Notes: generated by a model not told the origin, from the sequence alone. A stretch of 64,000 nucleotides of DNA from Pontibacter amylolyticus (GCF_014638845.1 NZ_BMFP01000001.1:395337-459336); one strand, 5' to 3'; numbered from the stretch's first letter, positions 1 to 9,607 are shown. Numbers and translations are program-made.

Positions 1-137
1 GACGTTTCGTTGACCTGCTGCAGCAGGTTGCGGTTTACTTTCAGGTTGCTCACAAAGCGTTTGTTGCCTTCCAGCAAAATCTCTTTTGCGCGCTGTGGGG
101 TTAGCTCTGCCTGTGTTTCTCTGTTTTGCGTTCTCAT
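1..137 (-). CDS. Beta-carbonic anhydrase, N-terminal part (cut by window edge)
   Basis: The gene reads leftward from an ATG at 137-135 and runs off the window after 45 codons without a stop. The translated start contains LTPQRAKEILLEGNKRFV and ends in LLQQVNET, which matches the N-terminal helical arm of Bacteroidota beta-class carbonic anhydrases (zinc enzymes interconverting CO2 and bicarbonate in the cytoplasm). The zinc-binding Cys/His/Cys residues lie beyond the edge, so the call rests on N-terminal similarity alone. A GAACTTTG about 45 bases upstream is one base from the TAnnTTTG promoter element. Confidence 0.8.
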   Translation of the reverse strand, partial: MRTQNRETQAELTPQRAKEILLEGNKRFVSNLKVNRNLLQQVNET

Positions 138-669
138 GGGTTTTAATGTTTTTTGAATCATTGGGTAATCTATCGAGCAACCTGCCCGGCAAAGTTCGGA
201 TGTTTTCAAAACTTCCTCCCTCCGTATTTCAATTTTTAGCTCCCAGCCGTTTCCTTTATTTTCAGGTGTATGTTCCTGCTGCGGCCACTACTCTATAGTT
301 ATCAACCGGCTTGGGCGCATACGGTTTTGCTGCCGCCAGGCGTCATGATACATCGTCTTAACTACGACTATAGCACAGTCTGTTGAAGGTATAGGTTCAT
401 AACCCTATTGCAATAGCTTTACTTTAATACTACAAAGTAAAACAACAGGCACTTCAGTTCCCAGTTTTTTCCGTGATTTTATTATACGGGCATGATTTAT
501 ATCATTGTTTTCAGGAGCAGACACTCGTAAATCGCAATCCGGAAGGGAAGAGCCGGTACTGCCCGGCAGGGAGCATGTCTGTTCAAAGTCGTATATTTGC
601 CTGCCTCTGCCATTGGGCGGCATCGTGCCGGCAAAGCCCGCTATTTACCATTAAACCCCGTTTACGAGT
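138..669. other. Intergenic region, 532 bp, no gene seen
   Basis: This spacer separates the leftward carbonic anhydrase from the rightward decarboxylase and should hold both promoters. I see no convincing coding frame, RNA gene or strong hairpin. The open frames crossing it have no recognisable composition or partner. One copy of the AGGTATAG motif lies near 380. Confidence 0.6.
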
Positions 670-1920
670 ATGCAACAGTGGAATAAACTCAGCAAGGATA
701 CCATCAAAACGATTGTTTTCAATGCCCTGGCCGAGAACGTAAATTTCTATGACGAGAACATACTGGGTATACCTGGCTCCCATCTCGACAATAAAGTATT
801 TTACCAGGATGCGCCTTTTCTCAAAGACGCCCCCTTCCTGACAGCGCTGATCCATAACCCCAACCACATTGGCTGCCATACCCTGGGCGCTTCCGAATCC
901 TTTTTCAGGGGCACGCACCAGATCGAGCGCGAACTAATCGGCTTGTGCGCCGAGCAGATCCTGAAAGCCGAGCCCGACAGCTGCGATGGCTATGTAGCGG
1001 CCGGGGGTACCGAGGCCAACCTGCAGGCCATCTGGATCTACCGCAACTACTTCCGCAACCGCGACGGTGTGCGTAACGAGAGCATCTGCATCCTGTGCTC
1101 CCGCGACAGCCACTACTCCATGAGCAAGGCCGCCAACGTCTTCGACCTCGACATCGCCACAGTGCAGGTAGACGACGATACCCGCGCCATCGACGAGGCC
1201 CACCTGCAAGAGGTGATTGCCGCCCAGAAAGCGAAGGGCAAAAGCCACTTTATAGTGGTTGCCAACATGATGACAACTATGTTTGGATCAGTGGATAACA
1301 CCGATATATATGCAGCGGCACTTGAAGCCAGCAATTGCCAGTTTATGATCCATGTGGACGCGGCTTTCGGGGGTTTCATCTACCCGTTCACCAACCCGGG
1401 CAACACGCTCAACTTCCAGAACAAATACATCACCTCCGTGACATTGGATGCGCACAAGATGGTGCAGGCACCCTACGGCACCGGCATCTTCCTGATCCGG
1501 AAAGGCTTTATGCAGCACGCCAATACCAAGGAGGCCAGCTACGTGGAGGGAGAGGATTTTACGCTGATCGGCAGTCGCTCCGGCGCCAACGCCATTGCCG
1601 TCTGGATGATCCTGATGACTTACGGCCGCTACGGTTGGGAGGAGAAGACCACCACCCTGCTCAACCGCGCCGCCTGGCTGGCCGCTGAGCTCGACAAGGC
1701 AGGTATAGCCTACTACCGCGACCCGCACTCCAACATCATCACGATCCGCAGCGAGCACCTGAACAGGGGCATCGCCAGCAAGTATGGCCTCGTACCGGAC
1801 AATCACCAGGATGCCAATTGGTATAAAGTGGTGGTGATGGATCACGTGACCATCGACCGCCTGATCCCGCTGCTCGCGGATTTGAAAGCCTACCAGCAGG
1901 AAGCCTGCCTGGCAGAATAA
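670..1920 (+). CDS. PLP-dependent decarboxylase (group II / tyrosine-decarboxylase-like)
   Basis: A 416-residue fold-type I pyridoxal-phosphate enzyme. It has the family marks in order: AGGTEAN (111-117), SRDSHYS with H148 positioned to stack on the cofactor, HVDAAFGG with D230 to pair with the pyridine nitrogen, and TLDAHKM with K263 as the Schiff-base lysine. This arrangement is that of group II amino-acid decarboxylases, which release CO2 from glutamate, aspartate, tyrosine or related acids. The substrate cannot be told from sequence. The gene stands alone and is followed by a strong terminator shared with the convergent aminotransferase. The ATG at 670 is the first in frame. Confidence 0.85.
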   Translation: MQQWNKLSKDTIKTIVFNALAENVNFYDENILGIPGSHLDNKVFYQDAPFLKDAPFLTALIHNPNHIGCHTLGASESFFRGTHQIERELIGLCAEQILKAEPDSCDGYVAAGGTEANLQAIWIYRNYFRNRDGVRNESICILCSRDSHYSMSKAANVFDLDIATVQVDDDTRAIDEAHLQEVIAAQKAKGKSHFIVVANMMTTMFGSVDNTDIYAAALEASNCQFMIHVDAAFGGFIYPFTNPGNTLNFQNKYITSVTLDAHKMVQAPYGTGIFLIRKGFMQHANTKEASYVEGEDFTLIGSRSGANAIAVWMILMTYGRYGWEEKTTTLLNRAAWLAAELDKAGIAYYRDPHSNIITIRSEHLNRGIASKYGLVPDNHQDANWYKVVVMDHVTIDRLIPLLADLKAYQQEACLAE

Positions 1921-1997
1921 GCTATACCTGACAAGCTCCCGCCGTGCTATACCTTGCTATACCTGCAGCGTGAGCGCTATCCCTGACAGGTACCCCC

Positions 1998-2042
1998 ATA
2001 AATCAGAAAAGGCTCCCGCTAAAGGAGCCTTTTCTGATTTAT
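1998..2042. terminator. Bidirectional intrinsic terminator
   Basis: A perfect 19-bp inverted repeat (1998-2016 and 2024-2042) with a 7-base loop. The A-rich and T-rich stretches lie within the stem, so it can act in both directions. It sits between the convergent decarboxylase and aminotransferase genes. Confidence 0.9.
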
Positions 2043-2057
2043 ACCAATTGGCTTTAC

Positions 2058-3305
2058 CTATAGCGACTCCGTCAGCTGTCGCGGAGTGGCTATACCTGTC
2101 CCCTTGTAGTGCTGCAGAAACAGCGCCAGTTTGTCCATGGTCTGGCTTAGCTCCTGTAGCTCGGGCAGGTATACGATGCGGAAATGGTCGGGCTGCTGCC
2201 AGTTAAAACCGCTCCCCTGCACCAGCAACACATGCTGCTCCCGCAGAAAGTCCAGCACAAAAGCCTGGTCGTCGGCTATGCGGTATTTTCTCACATCGAT
2301 CTTGGGGAACAGGTAAAAGGCGCCTTTTGGCTTCACGCAGGTGATGCCAGGTATAGCGATCAGCTTCTCGTAGCAGATGTCGCGTTGCTGCCGCAGTCTG
2401 CCGGTTGGCAGCACCAGGTCCTGCATCTCCTGGTACCCCTCCAGGGCCGCCTGTATGCCATACTGCGCCGGCACGTTACTGCATACCCGCAGACTGGCCA
2501 TCGTGTTCAGCCCATCGATGTAGCTCCCGGCTTTGGCTTTGTTGCCGCTCACCAGCATCCAGCCCGCCCGGAAACCAGCCGCCAGGTAGTTCTTGGAAAG
2601 CCCGCTGAAAGTGACCGTCAGCACCTCGTCCGAAAAGGTGGCCGTAGAGCGGTATTCTACTTCATCGTAGAGTATCTTGTCGTAGATCTCGTCCGAGAAA
2701 AGCACCAGGTTGTGCGCGGCAGCCAGTTCTACCAATTCCCGCAGCAGCTCCGGGGCATATACCGCACCGGTCGGGTTGTTGGGATTGATGATGACAATGG
2801 CCTTCGTGCGGCTCGTGATTTTGCTTTTGATGTCGGCCAGGTCGGGGTTCCAGTCGGAGGCTTCGTCGCAGAGGTAGTGCACGGCTTTGCCGCCCGAAAA
2901 GCGCACGGCTGCCGTCCACAGCGGGTAGTCCGGCGATGGCACCAGCACCTCGTCGCCTTCATTAAGCAGAGCCTGCACCGCCTGCAGGATCAACTCGCTC
3001 ACGCCGTTGCCGAGTGAAATATCATCGGTATGGATGCCGGCTATACCTTTGGCCGTGTAGTAGTCCCGGATCGCTTCGCGGGCGGGTAGAATGCCCTTGT
3101 GATCGGAATAGCCCTGGGCATGGCGCAGGTTGTCTACGATGCTTCGGGTGACCGCCTCGGGGGCGTCAAAGCCAAAGGGAGCCGGATTGCCGATGTTCAG
3201 CTTCGTGATCCGGTGCCCCGCCAACTCCAGTTCTTTCGCCTTCTCGTATATGGGGCCGCACAGTTCGTAGTGAACCGCATCGAGCCGCGTGCTGCGCTGT
3301 ATCAT
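2058..3305 (-). CDS. Class I/II aminotransferase, AlaA-like
   Basis: A 415-residue PLP aminotransferase of fold type I. Visible marks are NIGNPAPFGFDAPE near 37-50 (substrate arm), SPDYPLW (124-130), NPNNPTG (174-180), DEIYDKI with D205 and Y208, SGLSKNY with the Schiff-base K238, and R246 for a cofactor phosphate contact. The overall pattern and length match the alanine transaminase AlaA (YfbQ) group, which exchanges amino groups between glutamate/2-oxoglutarate and alanine/pyruvate in the cytoplasm. Exact specificity is inferred. The gene is single, and its 3' end faces the decarboxylase across a shared terminator. Confidence 0.85.
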   Translation of the reverse strand: MIQRSTRLDAVHYELCGPIYEKAKELELAGHRITKLNIGNPAPFGFDAPEAVTRSIVDNLRHAQGYSDHKGILPAREAIRDYYTAKGIAGIHTDDISLGNGVSELILQAVQALLNEGDEVLVPSPDYPLWTAAVRFSGGKAVHYLCDEASDWNPDLADIKSKITSRTKAIVIINPNNPTGAVYAPELLRELVELAAAHNLVLFSDEIYDKILYDEVEYRSTATFSDEVLTVTFSGLSKNYLAAGFRAGWMLVSGNKAKAGSYIDGLNTMASLRVCSNVPAQYGIQAALEGYQEMQDLVLPTGRLRQQRDICYEKLIAIPGITCVKPKGAFYLFPKIDVRKYRIADDQAFVLDFLREQHVLLVQGSGFNWQQPDHFRIVYLPELQELSQTMDKLALFLQHYKGTGIATPRQLTESL

Positions 3306-3488
3306 ACAGGTATAAGTTTTTCCAAAAGTAAAGCTTTGTCGCGCATTTTCCGCCAGGGTCTGCTTCTAAAAATATTGGTCCGTCCGGCAGTTGAACAAGG
3401 TATAGCGGACAGGATGCTGCGGCCAGAAAACAAGTACGGCTCCTGTGTATAAGTCAGGAGCCGTGCTTGAAGTTATGCTTCATTAAAA

Positions 3489-4277
3489 TCACTTTCCACC
3501 ATTGGCTTTCAGATCGTTGATACAGTTCTGATCCAACACCGGGGTATAGCCGCCCAACAGATTCTGCACCACACTGCCTGTCTCCACAGTATAGTGCATC
3601 AGGCATTTGCTGTTGTCGCAGTGGCGGCCGTGCGGCGCGTCCTGGTGTTGCTGTTGCATGGGCGTGCCGGCATTTACCAGCCCCAGGATATGCCCCAGCT
3701 CATGCTGCAGCACCACGCTCTCCAGCTTTGTTCTGTCTGGCTGCCCGATGCCTCCTGACATACTGCGGATGGTATGCTCGAACAAGGCCATGGACGTATT
3801 GCGGTAAGCCACCCCCAGCACCTTGCTATTTTCGGTGTCTTCTGCATACCTGCTGTCGGCAAAGAAGAAATAGACCGCGATCGTGTCAGGCCGGGTGTAC
3901 TCCGTGCGGTACTTTTCCTCGATGCCCGCCAGGTCCTGTGCCGTGTAGGCGCTTTTGCCGGGCGCCGGGATGGCGGCCTGCTTTAGAATGATGCCGCCGG
4001 GCTTGTTCAGGTACTTTTCCATCCAGCTGCGCAGATTGCTGACAGCGGCCGCCGTAGGCTCAAAGCCCTGCGCATACTGCAGTTCCACCACGATCTTGCC
4101 GTATTTTTCAGCAGAGAGCAGGTCGCGGGCGCTCTCTCCTACCGCTTTCCGGTTGAGCACATGGCCGGGGTTGGCATCATCATCTTTGTCCTTGTCACAG
4201 GCAGTCAGTACCAAGGCGGGCACCAATGCGAAAAGCAGGGCTGCTTTCCTCGTTTTCTCTAAAAGGGTTGTCAACAT
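3489..4277 (-). CDS. Lipoprotein with HExxH metalloprotease motif
   Basis: A 262-residue protein with a lipobox (ALVLTAC, C27), so probably lipid-anchored outside the cytoplasmic membrane. It carries VVLQHELGHILGL with H192, E193 and H196, the zinc-binding and catalytic core of gluzincin/metzincin proteases, then CLMHY at 225-229, which resembles the metzincin Met-turn. The usual metzincin third ligand (HExxHxxGxxH) is absent: position 202 is Asn. H211 or H216 in the His/Gln-rich stretch that follows may replace it. A peptidase role is inferred from the motif. The gene is divergent from the umuDC operon. Confidence 0.7.
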   Translation of the reverse strand: MLTTLLEKTRKAALLFALVPALVLTACDKDKDDDANPGHVLNRKAVGESARDLLSAEKYGKIVVELQYAQGFEPTAAAVSNLRSWMEKYLNKPGGIILKQAAIPAPGKSAYTAQDLAGIEEKYRTEYTRPDTIAVYFFFADSRYAEDTENSKVLGVAYRNTSMALFEHTIRSMSGGIGQPDRTKLESVVLQHELGHILGLVNAGTPMQQQHQDAPHGRHCDNSKCLMHYTVETGSVVQNLLGGYTPVLDQNCINDLKANGGK

Positions 4278-4596
4278 ATAAGGTGAATTGATTGAAATGT
4301 ATGCAGCCCCTAAACGCAGAAAATAGAAAAAGGGCTATACTCTGGCTCCATGTTCTTTGCAGCACGCAACACTTTACCTGAATCATACAACACAGGATAC
4401 CCTCTATCAGCCAACATCGCGCCGCTTACCTGCCTAAATACCAATTGCCCTCTGATGCCTTACTGGTAACTGCCCCGGACATTTAGCCCGGAGCACAACC
4501 AAATGCTAAAAATATTAGTACAAATGACAACAATATTAGCAAATACTATATATATTTGAGCGATATTCTACAAGAGAGATTGAATGAGACAGCACT
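4278..4596. promoter_or_regulatory. Divergent spacer with direct repeat and -7 box before umuD
   Basis: The spacer has two copies of AATATTAG at 4511-4518 and 4532-4539, 21 bp apart (two helical turns) and each followed by an A/C-rich stretch, then TATATTTG at 4551-4558, a full match to the Bacteroidota -7 element TAnnTTTG. The repeat could be an operator for a damage-responsive or self-regulating repressor. No clear -33 element is seen at the standard distance. The rest of the spacer shows nothing coding. Confidence 0.45.
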
Positions 4597-5067
4597 ATGG
4601 AAAAAGCCTATACCTTGAACACCCTGCCCGACCACCTGGAGATCGTACCGCTGGACTTACCCGACCTGCTCGAGCTCCCGATCAGCCAGAGCTACGTAGC
4701 GGCGGGGTTCCCCTCGCCGGCAGAGGATTATTTAGAAGACAAGATCAACCTCCAGCAGGTCTTGATCCGAAACCCGACTGCCACTTACCTGCTGCGGGTA
4801 CGGGGCGAGTCGATGCGCGACGCCCGCCTGCACGACGGCGACATACTCGTAGTAGACCGCTCGCTGAAGCCCAGCCATGGGCACATCATCATTGGCGTGG
4901 TGGATGGCGAATTCACGGTAAAGCGGCTCCTGCAGAAAGGCAAGCAGCAATACCTGCAGCCGGCCAACGAACTGTTCCCACCTATAGAGATTACCGAGGA
5001 GATGGATTTTAAACCCTGGGGCGTGGTGGTATGGTCGCTTCATAAGGTGAATGGCGGCCATGACTAG
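4597..5067 (+). CDS. umuD: UmuD/LexA-like S24 autoprotease
   Basis: A 156-residue S24 peptidase-fold protein without a DNA-binding domain. The self-cleavage site reads VAAGFPSP with the scissile A36-G37 bond. The catalytic pair is S72 in RGESM and K109 in FTVKRL. In the UmuD family RecA-stimulated cleavage activates the protein, and the processed form joins UmuC as DNA polymerase V for translesion synthesis. The next gene is umuC, overlapping by 8 bases, which supports the assignment. Expression is likely damage-induced from the upstream -7 box, but I see no known LexA operator. The ATG at 4597 is favoured because it gives a typical UmuD N-terminus. Confidence 0.9.
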   Translation: MEKAYTLNTLPDHLEIVPLDLPDLLELPISQSYVAAGFPSPAEDYLEDKINLQQVLIRNPTATYLLRVRGESMRDARLHDGDILVVDRSLKPSHGHIIIGVVDGEFTVKRLLQKGKQQYLQPANELFPPIEITEEMDFKPWGVVVWSLHKVNGGHD

Positions 5068-6334
5068 CCTTTTCGCCCTCGTAGACTGCAACAACTTCTA
5101 TGCCTCCTGCGAGCGGGTATTTGACCCAAAGCTGGAGGGTAAGCCCATTGTGGTGCTCTCCAACAACGACGGCTGCATCATCGCGCGGTCCAACGAAGCC
5201 AAGGCACTGGGTATACAGATGGGCGAACCAGCCTTTAAAGCAAAGGATGTAATAGAACAACACAACGTACACGTTTTCAGCAGCAACTATACCTTGTATG
5301 GTGACATGTCAGCACGGGTCATGCAGACGCTGGCACAATTTACACCCAACCTGGAGGTATACTCCATCGACGAGGCTTTCCTGGACCTGGGCAACTTCTA
5401 CGGCCGTGACCTGAACCAGTATGCCGGGGAGTTGCGGAACACCGTCAGGACCTGGACAGGTATACCGGTGTCGGTAGGTGTGGCTCCGACCAAGACGCTG
5501 GCCAAGCTGGCGAACCGGCTCTCCAAGAAATCGAAGAAGGCGGACGGGGTGCTGGTGCTGACCGACGAGCGGCATATACAGGAGGCGCTGCGGCGCACCG
5601 AGGTAGGTGATGTATGGGGCATTGGCCGGCGCTATGCCCGCAAGCTGGCCGGCTTTGGCATTCACACCGCCCTGGACCTGCGCAACGCCTCCGACGCCTT
5701 CGTGAAACAGCACCTGACCGTGGTGGGCCTGCGCACGGTGCGGGAGCTGCGCGGGGAGCCCTGCCAGGACCTGGAGATGGTGGCGCCCAACAAACAGCAC
5801 ATCTGTACCTCCCGGTCCTTTGGCGCGCCCGTCACGACGCTGTCGCAGTTGCAGGAGGCCACAGCCAATTACGCTTCGCGCTGTGCGGCCAAGCTGCGGC
5901 GTCAGAAAAGCTGTGCGGGCGCTGTTACCGTGTTTCTGGAGACCAACCGTTTCCGGGAGAGCGATGCCCAGTACTTCAACAGCAAGACGATCGCGCTGCC
6001 TACGGCCACCAACAGCACGCTGGAGTTGCTGCACTACGCCAACCTGGCCCTGCAGGCGCTCTACCGCGAAGGCTACCGCTACAAGAAGAGCGGCGTGATC
6101 GTATCGGAACTGCGGCCTCAGAACCAGGTGCAGACCAGCCTGCTCGACACCGTGGACCGCGACAAGCACCAGCGCCTGATGCAGACGCTGGACAAGCTCA
6201 ACAGCGCCTGGGGCCGTGACACGGTGACCTGTGCCGCCCAGGGTACCACCCGTCCCTGGCAGCTAAAGTGCGAGAAGAAGTCGCCCTGTTATACCACGCA
6301 GTTGGAAAAGCTGCTGTGCATAAATGTGGACTAA
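5060..6334 (+). CDS. umuC: Y-family DNA polymerase V subunit UmuC
   Basis: A 424-residue error-prone polymerase (427 if the ATG at 5051 is used). The N-terminus [16 protein letters not shown] carries the first catalytic Asp and the steric-gate region. [10 protein letters not shown] carries the catalytic Asp-Glu pair. A helix-hairpin-helix region ([17 protein letters not shown]) follows, then the little-finger domain, and a C-terminal DUF4113-like tail ([11 protein letters not shown]) usual in UmuC. It copies past DNA lesions together with processed UmuD. The start at 5060 is favoured by AAGGTG eleven bases upstream and by the short overlap with umuD. Confidence 0.93.
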   Translation: MTSLFALVDCNNFYASCERVFDPKLEGKPIVVLSNNDGCIIARSNEAKALGIQMGEPAFKAKDVIEQHNVHVFSSNYTLYGDMSARVMQTLAQFTPNLEVYSIDEAFLDLGNFYGRDLNQYAGELRNTVRTWTGIPVSVGVAPTKTLAKLANRLSKKSKKADGVLVLTDERHIQEALRRTEVGDVWGIGRRYARKLAGFGIHTALDLRNASDAFVKQHLTVVGLRTVRELRGEPCQDLEMVAPNKQHICTSRSFGAPVTTLSQLQEATANYASRCAAKLRRQKSCAGAVTVFLETNRFRESDAQYFNSKTIALPTATNSTLELLHYANLALQALYREGYRYKKSGVIVSELRPQNQVQTSLLDTVDRDKHQRLMQTLDKLNSAWGRDTVTCAAQGTTRPWQLKCEKKSPCYTTQLEKLLCINVD

Positions 6335-6351
6335 ACTATACCTGAAATCCT

Positions 6352-7413
6352 ATGAAAGCAGAAGAGTTTTTAAAAGGCCGCGGCGCACAGTACAACCCGG
6401 CTAACCCCTACCTGAAGCAGGAGTACGTGGCTGCGCACATCGAGGGATTGGACGAAGCCATGCTCTCCAACAGCAAAACCGAATTCTTTGCCGAGCACCC
6501 CAAGAAAATTGTGAACAAGATCGATAGTCCGGATCTGGGCCTCGCCTACTCCATGAACCCTTACCAGGGCTGTGAGCACGGCTGCGTATACTGCTACGCC
6601 CGCAACACGCACCAGTACTGGGGCTACGGCGCCGGCCTGGATTTTGAGCGCAAGATCATCGTCAAGGAAAACGCCCCGGAGGTGCTGGCCCGCCAACTGG
6701 AGAACCAAAAGTGGCAGGTGATGCCCATCATGCTGGCCGGCAACACCGACTGCTACCAGCCCATTGAGGCAAAGAAACAACTCACCCGCCGCATGCTGGA
6801 GGTGCTGCTGGAATACCGCCACCCGGTCAGCATCATCACCAAAAACGCCCTGATCCTGCGTGACCTCGATCTGCTGCAAAAACTGAACAAGCTCGACCTG
6901 GTGCATGTCAACATCAGCATTACGACCCTTGACGAGAAGCTACGCCAGAAACTGGAGCCGCGCACCGCCACTGGAGCCCGGCGGCTGCAGGTGGTGAAGC
7001 AACTAACAGAGGTCGGTATACCTGTCAACGTGATGGTGGCGCCTATTATACCTGGCCTGAACGACTCTGAGATACCCGCCATCATCAAAAGCGCTGCCGA
7101 GGCGGGCGCCAGCAGCGCGGCCTATACCATCGTGCGGCTCAACGGCAGCATCGGCCCCATCTTCGAAGACTGGATCCGGGAGGCCTTTCCTGACCGCGCC
7201 GAGAAAGTGCTGAACCAGATCGCTGATTGCCATGGCGGTCAGTTGAATGACAGCCGCTTCGGTACACGGATGAGTGGGGAGGGCAAATTCGCGGAGGCCA
7301 TCAGCAAGCTTTTTCGGATGAGCCGCAACCGCTACATGGCTGGCCGCAGCATGAAGCCCTACAACTACAAGCACTTCTGTACCAGAGCAGGTATACAGAT
7401 GGACCTCTTTTAA
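6352..7413 (+). CDS. PA0069-type radical SAM protein (SplB-like)
   Basis: A 353-residue radical SAM enzyme. NPYQGCEHGCVYCYAR holds the 4Fe-4S cysteines C74, C78 and C81 (CxxxCxxC), and a TIM-barrel with AGNTDCYQPIE and SIITKNALILRD follows. This is the PA0069 family, related to spore photoproduct lyase SplB. Its substrate is unknown to me. It starts 17 bases after umuC stops, so it is probably cotranscribed with umuDC, which hints at a role in DNA damage tolerance. That link is inference from position. Confidence 0.85.
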   Translation: MKAEEFLKGRGAQYNPANPYLKQEYVAAHIEGLDEAMLSNSKTEFFAEHPKKIVNKIDSPDLGLAYSMNPYQGCEHGCVYCYARNTHQYWGYGAGLDFERKIIVKENAPEVLARQLENQKWQVMPIMLAGNTDCYQPIEAKKQLTRRMLEVLLEYRHPVSIITKNALILRDLDLLQKLNKLDLVHVNISITTLDEKLRQKLEPRTATGARRLQVVKQLTEVGIPVNVMVAPIIPGLNDSEIPAIIKSAAEAGASSAAYTIVRLNGSIGPIFEDWIREAFPDRAEKVLNQIADCHGGQLNDSRFGTRMSGEGKFAEAISKLFRMSRNRYMAGRSMKPYNYKHFCTRAGIQMDLF

Positions 7414-7604
7414 AAGTTGAAGATAACATTACCGGCATTCCGCCAAATAGGACAGACAGTAAACTTGCTGCAAAAGTATAAACAGGTGTGCTTGTAATTG
7501 TGGAGCGACCTCCCTATTATTGATAGGTAAACATTTAAACCGTCCGTCAGGTATACGCTTACGACACCCCACCGCCTGCTATTTCAAGACAGCAAAACGA
7601 TTGC

Positions 7605-8396
7605 ATGGAACACGGAAACGAAATTATAGTAAACAGCTGGGCTGAGGTACAATCTGCTTTGTTCGACCATAGCTGGAACGAGCACATCAAGCGCTTTCGC
7701 TCCTCCTACGTATACCGTGGCAGCTGGAGCAAAGGCTATGACCTGAGTACCAGCCTCACCCGACTCGGGAGCCGCTACTACGAACTGGAGCCCCACATTC
7801 TGCGGAACTTCCGGAAGTACGCCCACAGCAACGCCGCGCCCGGCGACTCGGTCTGGAACTGGCTGGCCGTGGCGCAACACCACGGCCTCCCGACCCGCCT
7901 GCTCGACTGGACCTACTCGCCCTACGTAGCGCTGCACTTTGTCACCCAAAACCTGGACAGCTACCACGAAGACGGCGCCATCTGGTGCGTGGATTATGTT
8001 AAGGCCAACGATTTTCTGCCGCTCAAACTCCAGACCGCTATCAAGGAGGAAGGCTCCAACGTGTTTACGCCCGAGATCCTGCAGCCTGTTTGCTCATCGC
8101 TCAAAGAGCTCGCCTTGCTGCAACCCGAGGAGTTTGTGGTGTTTCTGGAGCCGCCGTCGCTGGACGAGCGCATTGTGCACCAGTACGCCTTGTTCTCGCT
8201 GATGTCGAATGCGAGGGCCAATATGAGCCAGTGGCTTGAGCAGCACCCGGAATTGTATTTCAAAGTCATCATACCGGCCGGGCTCAAGTGGGAGATCCGG
8301 GACAAGCTGGACCAGGCCAACATAACCGAGCGGGTGCTCTTTCCGGGACTGCAGGGTCTGAGCCAGTGGCTGAAGCGGCACTATACCCACGAATAA
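7605..8396 (+). CDS. FRG-domain protein
   Basis: A 263-residue protein with an FRG domain: YRGSWSKGYDLSTSLTR near 37-55 and the signature AQHHGLPTRLLDWTYSPYVAL near 88-108. The FRG domain is a conserved module of unproven biochemistry found in bacteria and phages, often in accessory or defence-like loci. Here it is a stand-alone gene between the umuDC operon and a lipoprotein, with GC content like its neighbours, so there is no sign of recent transfer. No enzyme motif can be identified, so the function is left open. Confidence 0.75.
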   Translation: MEHGNEIIVNSWAEVQSALFDHSWNEHIKRFRSSYVYRGSWSKGYDLSTSLTRLGSRYYELEPHILRNFRKYAHSNAAPGDSVWNWLAVAQHHGLPTRLLDWTYSPYVALHFVTQNLDSYHEDGAIWCVDYVKANDFLPLKLQTAIKEEGSNVFTPEILQPVCSSLKELALLQPEEFVVFLEPPSLDERIVHQYALFSLMSNARANMSQWLEQHPELYFKVIIPAGLKWEIRDKLDQANITERVLFPGLQGLSQWLKRHYTHE

Positions 8397-8488
8397 GTTT
8401 TTTACTAAAAAAGGAGGCCCAGGCGCTGTATCCTCACGAAATATCTATACTTTAATAGATATTTACACCGATTACGTATACCTGAGAC

Positions 8489-9607
8489 ATGAACCTCTTT
8501 TTGCCCCGTACACATGAAGCAATCAAACGCTTCATGCTGAATCACTTACCTCCCTACTCCTTAAAAAAACACCTGAAACCTGCCGCTGCCGTGCTTGCGG
8601 CCACTCTGTTACTGGGCTCCGCCTCCTGCACTCAGGATAAGGAAGTCCATTCTGCCACGCTGCCAGCCACGACAGAAAAATACGAACTGCCGGCACAGCC
8701 AACCGACAGCACCAGCACGGCCTCTTCGGACACGTCGGCTGCACAAACACCAACCGTTATTCCTGCCACCGCTGCTCCTGCTACTGAAGCACCTACCGTA
8801 TACCCGGGCCCTGCACCACTGCCGGGCGCCATCCTGCCACACAAGCGCATTCTCGCCTATTATGGCAATCCGCTGTCGAAGCGCATGGGTATACTGGGCG
8901 AGTACCCGGTGGAGGAAATGCTCAGCCGCCTGGATGAGGAAGTCGCCAACTGGACCAAAGCCGACTCGCTGACGCCGGTGCAGCCCGCGCTGCACGCCAT
9001 TGTAGTGACCGCGCAAGGCCACCCGGGACGTGGCGACAAATACCGCCTGCGCATGACCGACAAAATGATCGAGGATGTGCTGGAGATGGCCAAGAAGCGG
9101 GATGCCATTGTGTTTCTGGATGTGCAGGTAGGCCGCAGCACGCTGCCTGAGGAACTGCCCCGCCTGACCCAATTTCTGAAGCTTCCGAACGTGCACCTGG
9201 GCATAGACGCCGAGTTTGCCATGAAGGACGGCGAAGTGCCCGGCAAGAAGATCGGTAGCTTTGACGCGGAAGACATCAACTACGCCACCGGCTTGCTGGC
9301 TGACATTACCAAGGAGTACAATTTACCGCCTAAACTGCTGATCGTGCACCGCTTCACGCAGCGCATGATCCAGAACTCGCAAGACATTGAATTAAGACCC
9401 GAAGTACAGGTGGTCATGCACATGGATGGCTGGGGTCCGCCCGCCCTTAAAAAAGACACCTATCGCCGCTTTATCGTTAAAGAACCGGTGCAGTTTACGG
9501 GTTTCAAGGTGTTTTACAAGAACGACACCCGCAACAACTCCCGCCTGATGACGCCAGAGGAGATTCTCAAGCTAGACCCGAAACCGCTGTATATCCAGTA
9601 TCAGTAA
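8489..9607 (+). CDS. Uncharacterised lipoprotein with Thr/Ala/Pro-rich linker
   Basis: Up to 372 residues. The lipobox LLLGSASC puts the lipidated Cys at 47. An in-frame ATG at 8534 would give a more normal signal peptide and may be the true start. Residues 48-115 are a low-complexity Thr/Ser/Ala/Pro linker. A compact domain follows, starting KRILAYYGNPLSKRMG and including HAIVVTAQGHPGRG, FLDVQVGRS, LGIDAEFAM and VVMHMDGWG. The alternation of beta-strand-like motifs with acidic or histidine ends suggests a TIM-barrel, possibly glycosidase-like, but no family with known function is recognised. An extracytoplasmic location is expected. Confidence 0.65.
   Translation: MNLFLPRTHEAIKRFMLNHLPPYSLKKHLKPAAAVLAATLLLGSASCTQDKEVHSATLPATTEKYELPAQPTDSTSTASSDTSAAQTPTVIPATAAPATEAPTVYPGPAPLPGAILPHKRILAYYGNPLSKRMGILGEYPVEEMLSRLDEEVANWTKADSLTPVQPALHAIVVTAQGHPGRGDKYRLRMTDKMIEDVLEMAKKRDAIVFLDVQVGRSTLPEELPRLTQFLKLPNVHLGIDAEFAMKDGEVPGKKIGSFDAEDINYATGLLADITKEYNLPPKLLIVHRFTQRMIQNSQDIELRPEVQVVMHMDGWGPPALKKDTYRRFIVKEPVQFTGFKVFYKNDTRNNSRLMTPEEILKLDPKPLYIQYQ

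Noticed and set aside
4597-5067. LexA repressor as the identity of the umuD-like gene
   Set aside because: There is no N-terminal winged helix, and the gene overlaps umuC, so UmuD fits better.
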